Of a DNA stretch of 34,599 nt, positions 29,943 through 34,599 are shown piece by piece. Location of the stretch: the NCBI GenBank assembly GCA_003427395.1, contig BFEA01000248.1, positions 1,450,754 to 1,485,352 of the forward strand, written 5' to 3'. How positions within the stretch are numbered: the stretch's first letter is position 1; the number at the start of each line of letters is the position of its first letter. A model generated the notes under the pieces. The model was given only the letters and a program-made list of their open reading frames with translations. It was not told the origin of the DNA and did no database searches. This stretch comes from Chara braunii. Its lineage: Eukaryota > Streptophyta > Charophyceae > Charales > Characeae. A program made the translations under genes and the position numbers.

Positions 29943-32900
29943 AAAATTAATATTGCCACTTAGAATATATGTGGTTTATGCGATACGGATATTAGACGGA
30001 AAAAGGATCGACTGAAAACATGGATGCACGAGAAAAAAAACACATATTATGTGTCTACAAGAAACGAAACTGAATGAGGAACGTATTAGCGAAACACGAC
30101 CTCGATGGACTGGGCCTCAGTTTTGGTCACCGGCTCACGGTACAAGAGGAGGAGTAGGTATCTTAATCCACAAAGATTTAGATATCTGTACTATTACGGA
30201 CTGGATAGTTGATATGTGGGGAAGATGGGTTTGGGTTCAATTTGAGTTTCTCAACGAACTTTTGACAGTTATGTCTATCTATGTTCCTGCGATGTTTAAT
30301 GAGAGGTTGGAATTTTTAGCAGAACTTCTGAGTATTTTGCGAGATAATCCAAATCTGCTTATTGCAGCAGATTGAAACACCGTGCTGAGTCCGGGTCTGG
30401 ACTCGCCAAAACTGGAGCCAGTGCGGGCGGATGAGCGCCTACTTTTGACTTTAATGGAATCTCAACAGTTGGTAGATGCCTACCACATCCTGAACCCGGA
30501 TGCTCAGGACTACACATGGTTCGACTCCCAAGTTCCGCCCGTCAGACGAAGGATCGATTTTTTTCTGGTCAGAGGCACTATCTGGGATAGATGTCTGAAA
30601 GTGGAGATTGTTACATCTTCGGTTTCATATCACTATCCTGTTACTGCTGAACTTGATATCCAAGACCCAACTAACGCGGCTAAGCGTCCTTTTCGTTTTA
30701 ATGTGGAACACCTGAAAGATGATAACCTTCTCAACTGGGCGAAGAATCGTTGGGAAAAATGGCAAAAAACTAGGAAACTGTTTTCCAACGTAGAGTCATC
30801 GTTTGATACAGGCATTAACATAATGAAGAATTATTTTGATATCTTTTCAAGAATCAAGGCCATGGAAGGAAATCGTGAGGAACAAAAGTTAATTAAAAGA
30901 ATCAATGAAGCAGAAAGAAATTTTGGTAAATACCATATCTCAGACGCATATTGGACGACAGTTAGGAAAAGAACTCTGACTAGGTTGGAGAGACTGCAGA
31001 TCGCTCAGCAAGAGAAGTGGAAGGCTTGGTTGCACCAAAAAGGGATTATTACAAATGATAGACTCAACCGGGAAACATTTTGCAGGCTTCTCCTGCAGAA
31101 AACCTAACCTCTGATTAGAGAACTTGCCCACCCCTTTGCGAATTCGGCACCTACTAAATCCGATCCACAAAGAATGTGCCAATATGCTCAAATGTATTTC
31201 TAGGATATTTTGACAACACGTCGACCGCTTGATTCCTTTGCCACTGACTTAAGGGAAACCTCGTCCTTTTGGACAAAAACCGGAGTTAGCCTTTCTCAAC
31301 AAGCCAGATTGGATCTGGATAGACCCTTTTCGGTAGAAGAAGTCAAAGTTGTTGCAGATCAAATGGCCTCCGGGAAATGCTCAGGGAAGGACGGCCTATC
31401 GGTCGAAGTCTACAGGGCCTTATGGGACTCTATTGCCCCGACATTGGTTGAAGTATACAACGGCGTTCTGCTGGGCGGGTCCCTTTCAAAAGGCATGCAA
31501 CAAGGGTTTATTAGTTTGCTATATAAAAAAAAAGATAAATTGGATATACGAAATCGAAGACCAATTTCTCTATTGAATGTGTCCTACAAAATTTTAGCGA
31601 AAGCCTTAGCCTTGCGTTTAGGTAAATATTTACCTGATTTGATAGGATCAGAACAAGGTGCGTTTGTTAAACATAGGTCCATAATGGACAACATTGCGGC
31701 GACCATTCAGGCTCTGGAGATTATTGGGAATGAGAATAGGAATGTGGCCGTACTCCTTATTGATATGGAAAAGGCATATGATAAGGTAGGTTGGGCCTTT
31801 GTGGGTACAACCCTTACCCACATGGGATTTGGACTTAATTTTAGCAGATGGATATCAGTAATGTACTCCACCTCTACAACAATGGTTATGGTCAACAGTC
31901 AATTGTCCCAGGAATTTGACCTCATACATTCTTTACGACAGGCCTGTCCATTGACCCCTCTTCTGTTTGTGTTACATCTGGAAGTTTTATTGGATAATAT
32001 AAGAAAGAACGATCAGATCACCGGGCTGGAGTTACACAATCAGTATCAATGGAAAGGGGGTGCCTTGGCAGATGATCTAACCATAACCTGCTTGAATGAT
32101 AGAAACTCTTTACTATCGGTACGTAATGTATTGAATGAATATTCTATATTATCTGAGGCCTCAATAAATTTGAACAAATCTGTTTTCTTTTTGCCACCAC
32201 AATTCCAACTACTAGTGGACTGGGGTATGGGAAAAACACCTTCAGACGCTTCTGATCGCTACCTCGGGGTCCAAGTATCGTTGTCAGACAACTTGGAGCT
32301 GCAGGATCAACTATTAGAAAAGAAGGTGTGCCAGAGGATTCATAAATGAAATTTTACACGTCACCTATCCCTACTGGGGCGGACGCTGGTGTTGACTTCT
32401 TCAACCTTTTCAGTTCTGTGGTATCCAACGCAAGTTCGGCTGTGAGGGACCGAGCCTACAGGCGGATCAGGAATACAGCTGCCAGATTTCTCTGGAAGCC
32501 CGAGGCAGAAGAAGAGGAAGGGTTCTTATCTAAAGTTGCGTGGGAGTCTCTCACATTCCCGTGGGAGGAAGGAGGTTTCGGCATCCTAGACCCCAAACGC
32601 CAGAACATTGCGTTATTGGCAAAATGGCCAAGTAAGGCGGTTTTAGCAGAGCAGAAACATGCTTGGATCTGGCTAGTCGAATACATTTTAGGTGAAGAAT
32701 GGAACTTGAGCAGCCCAATGGATGTATGGCGCTGTATGTTTATAGAGTCATTTAGTAGGAAGAGGCATCGGTCTCGTTTTTTGAAGGGCATTTTGTATGC
32801 TTTTTTAGAATCCCTATCTTCGAGATTTGGATGGTCTTTCCATTTCAGCCTAGGACGTACCGGGTAATTTTGGAAAGGCTTGGATTGAAGGGGGGATAAT

Positions 32901-34147
32901 TTGTTTAGGTGATTTGTGGGATAGGGATTCGAATTTCTGGAGAACGGAAGCATCAGTGAGAAGACAATTAAAGTGTTTGAGGAATGTAGAGGAGCATCTG
33001 GCGGATATCCAGAATGTTGTACCGCAAGAATGGACTCAAGCGAAGTCTTCTCAGACAACTTGTGAAAGCTGGTTGAAGCCCCCCGGAAGGGACCAACAGA
33101 TTTATTGGCATACACTGGGTCCTGCAGTTGGGGGCGGAGTGACAGTTGAAATTTGGCAGGCTAACCAACTAACGTCCTACACCAGACTACTGTCCCATAA
33201 GGAGACAGTCTGTTTGAGTTCACTTGAAGGATCCAGTCAGATAATGACTGAGGTGCAACTCAGTCATCATAAAGGTGGGATATTGCAGACCGAACCAACA
33301 ACTGTTGAATGTCGATCGCAAGTGAAGTTGATAGCAGGAGGAAGGACTCTGAGTAATTTGCCTATATTTCCGGACTCCTTTGGCTGGGTGGATAAAAAAA
33401 GTCTGAAGTCGGTGGGGTTGACGAAGTATTCAACAGGAAAGGGGAGTTAAACTTCTGCAGTTAAAGAGCAAGAAAAAAACAGTTGATGTTGTATTGGGAA
33501 GATGGGAGAATCAGCTACTGCAGAGCATAACTCGGAAAGATCTGCTTGTGCACTGGAAACAACTGAAAGCTCTCCCATTGCAACTGCAGGCTACCATACT
33601 GCTGCTACAATCGTTGTTGGTTACTGCTTCGGCTGTGTGGTTACATTCTAAAGGAATGAAAATCTCAACAACGTGTAGCAGGTGCAAATGGGCATGGGAA
33701 GCTACTAATCACCTATGGTATACATGCTCCTTTTCCCTTAGAGTATGGAAATGGTGGGAGAAACATTGGAAGAGGATTTCCAACGATATTTTCCCATGGG
33801 ACGAGAATTGGGTTTTGTTGGGCATTTTGCCAACAAGAATGTCTGCAGCTGTGGCCTTGGGATATACTGCTCAGGTGATTAGAGGGATCATTTTTGGAGT
33901 TTTGTGGACTGATCGTAATGATCAAGTGTTTCAGGACGCTCATTTATCATTTCAAGACAACACCAACAAGGTGAAAGCCGAGATTAGGCACACAGTTATT
34001 GCAGACTGGAGTACTAGGTGGTACAGGGGCAAACACAGCCCCAAAACAGCCAGTTGGTTCTTTCGTACTTGGGGCCAAAATGCCCAGTTGGTACTGGTAA
34101 AACCCAATGGCGTGTTTCAGTTTCCACCTTCGTTGCTGAAAGATTAG
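29943..34147 (+). pseudogene. LINE-4 ORF2: endonuclease, reverse transcriptase, zf-RVT
   Basis: The endonuclease nicks target DNA, and the RT then primes from the nick. The endonuclease opens with I-A-T-stop-N-I-C-G-L (TAG 29961-29963 where Trp is usual), with a frameshift in an A run near 30035. Next come the catalytic Glu in L-Q-E-T-K-L (30061), a TGA at 30373-30375 in the A-D-x-N block, R-I-D-F-F-L-V, and S-Y-H-Y-P-V, where Asp of the usual S-D-H is Tyr. The RT (31210-32349) has S-G-K-D-G-L, Y-K-K-K-D, N-R-R-P-I-S-L-L, E-K-A-Y-D-K-V-G-W and S-L-R-Q-A-C-P, and ends at A-L-A-D-D (32062-32076). Later frames 32346-32867, 32914-33450 and 33494-34147 carry the connecting region and zf-RVT (Cys 33674 and 33683, His 33710, Cys 33725). 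Confidence 0.9.
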
Positions 34148-34557
34148 GATTTGAGAAGTTTTCCTCCCTAGTTAAGCAGTCGGGAATCAGCTCTAGCCAA
34201 TGCCAGTTGCGTCTTGCCTGTCCTTGTCTAAGTTGTGTTTTCCTTGTATTTGAACTTTGAAGTGGCGTCGGTCTAGATATTCACTTCCCATTTTAGGGGT
34301 GTTGTACTGTTTGTAATAGAAAGTCTCTTTTTTTTTGGGGGGGGGGGTTTCATGAAGTCGTAGTTTATTTAGTTAATTTGGCAGGAGTAGTCTTTTCTCA
34401 TCTCAATTTTGCTGTTGTTTTTTTGGTAGGATGGGAATGCATAGGCTAAAGGTGTTCTGAAAGCTAAACCGGCTGAGGCTGCAGGGATAACTCCACGTTG
34501 AATTGTGGGGTCCTCGGCCTCATCATGATTGATCTCCTTGAATATATATAAGGACAC

Positions 34558-34561
<4 letters not shown>
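34148..34561 (+). other. LINE-4 3' UTR
   Basis: Non-coding sequence between the ORF2 stop and the A tail. It includes a T8-9/G10-11 homopolymer pair (34326-34348) and TATATATA (34542-34549). It does not share the 3'-tail motif found at LINE-1, indicating a different LINE family. Confidence 0.7.

Positions 34562-34587
<26 letters not shown>
34562..34587 (+). repeat. LINE-4 poly-A tail
   Basis: Twenty-six A in a row followed by GGTTTTCGGGCC to the window end. It marks the 3' border of LINE-4 and supports integration by target-primed reverse transcription. Confidence 0.92.
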
Positions 34588-34588
<1 letters not shown>

Positions 34589-34599
34589 GTTTTCGGGCC

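Larger units (their letters stand above)
27361..34587 (+). mobile_element. LINE-4: nearly full-length L1-like element
   Basis: The most complete LINE here: leader (about 27361-27826), ORF1 (27827-29830), ORF2 (29943-34147), 3' UTR and a 26-nt A tail (34562-34587). The 5' border is uncertain; it could include or exclude the CTCTCGAAA cluster. The presence of ORF1 and an apurinic-type endonuclease plus zf-RVT fits the plant L1 clade. Stops and frameshifts in both ORFs make it inactive. Confidence 0.9.

Overview
This is eukaryotic repeat-dense DNA, most likely from a plant-lineage nuclear genome. A streptophyte alga such as Chara is my best guess, but it rests only on the look of the transposon families and is weakly supported. 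I found no intact host gene, rRNA, tRNA or CRISPR array. Nearly everything recognisable is a decaying retrotransposon. There are two kinds of assembly ambiguity: one block of 964 N at 10628-11591 and six single N inside the first LINE.

Region 1 (1 to about 12977) is one very large Ty3/Gypsy-type LTR retrotransposon on the + strand. Two direct repeats of at least 1.34 kb (1-1387 and about 11592-12977) are its LTRs and differ at roughly 5% of positions. Between them lie a primer binding site resembling the complement of initiator-Met tRNA inside a 28-nt palindrome, gag (capsid, then a CCHC zinc knuckle), aspartic protease, reverse transcriptase, RNase H, a C4HC3 PHD finger, integrase (HHCC, D-D-E, GPY/F-like tail), and a roughly 2 kb extra coding region of unknown function with a strongly acidic stretch. 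The coding parts are broken by stops and frameshifts, so this copy is dead. The PHD finger between RNase H and integrase, and the extra downstream ORF, are its most interesting parts.

Region 2 (about 12978-16740) has no gene I can support. Abutting the 3' LTR is a diverged inverted copy of part of the same LTR. It is followed by long GA microsatellites in a polypurine tract, then a patch of small repeats: homopolymer runs, short copies of a recurring 3'-tail motif, and two long perfect-to-near-perfect hairpins (15931-16040 and 16157-16333) that look like foldback/MITE elements or hairpin precursors.

Region 3 (about 16740-34599) holds four L1-like LINEs in the order +, -, -, +. LINE-1 (16740-20670) lacks most of its 5' part. 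LINE-2 (20866-24144, minus) keeps one continuous frame for 3.3 kb but has eight internal nonsense codons, mostly TGA. LINE-3 (about 24240-26980, minus) has the opposite pattern, with frameshifts and few stops. LINE-4 (about 27400-34587, plus) is the most complete: 5' leader, ORF1 with a zinc-knuckle-like motif, ORF2 with endonuclease, reverse transcriptase and C-terminal zinc finger, 3' UTR and a 26-nt A tail. Two unusual clusters of short palindromic words lie at LINE junctions: GTTCGCGCGAAC at 24121-24203 and seven exact copies of CTCTCGAAA at 27056-27360.

Within each element the genes follow the usual division of labour: packaging proteins, polymerase/RNase H, and integrase or endonuclease. 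The elements show no functional link with each other beyond nesting and adjacency.
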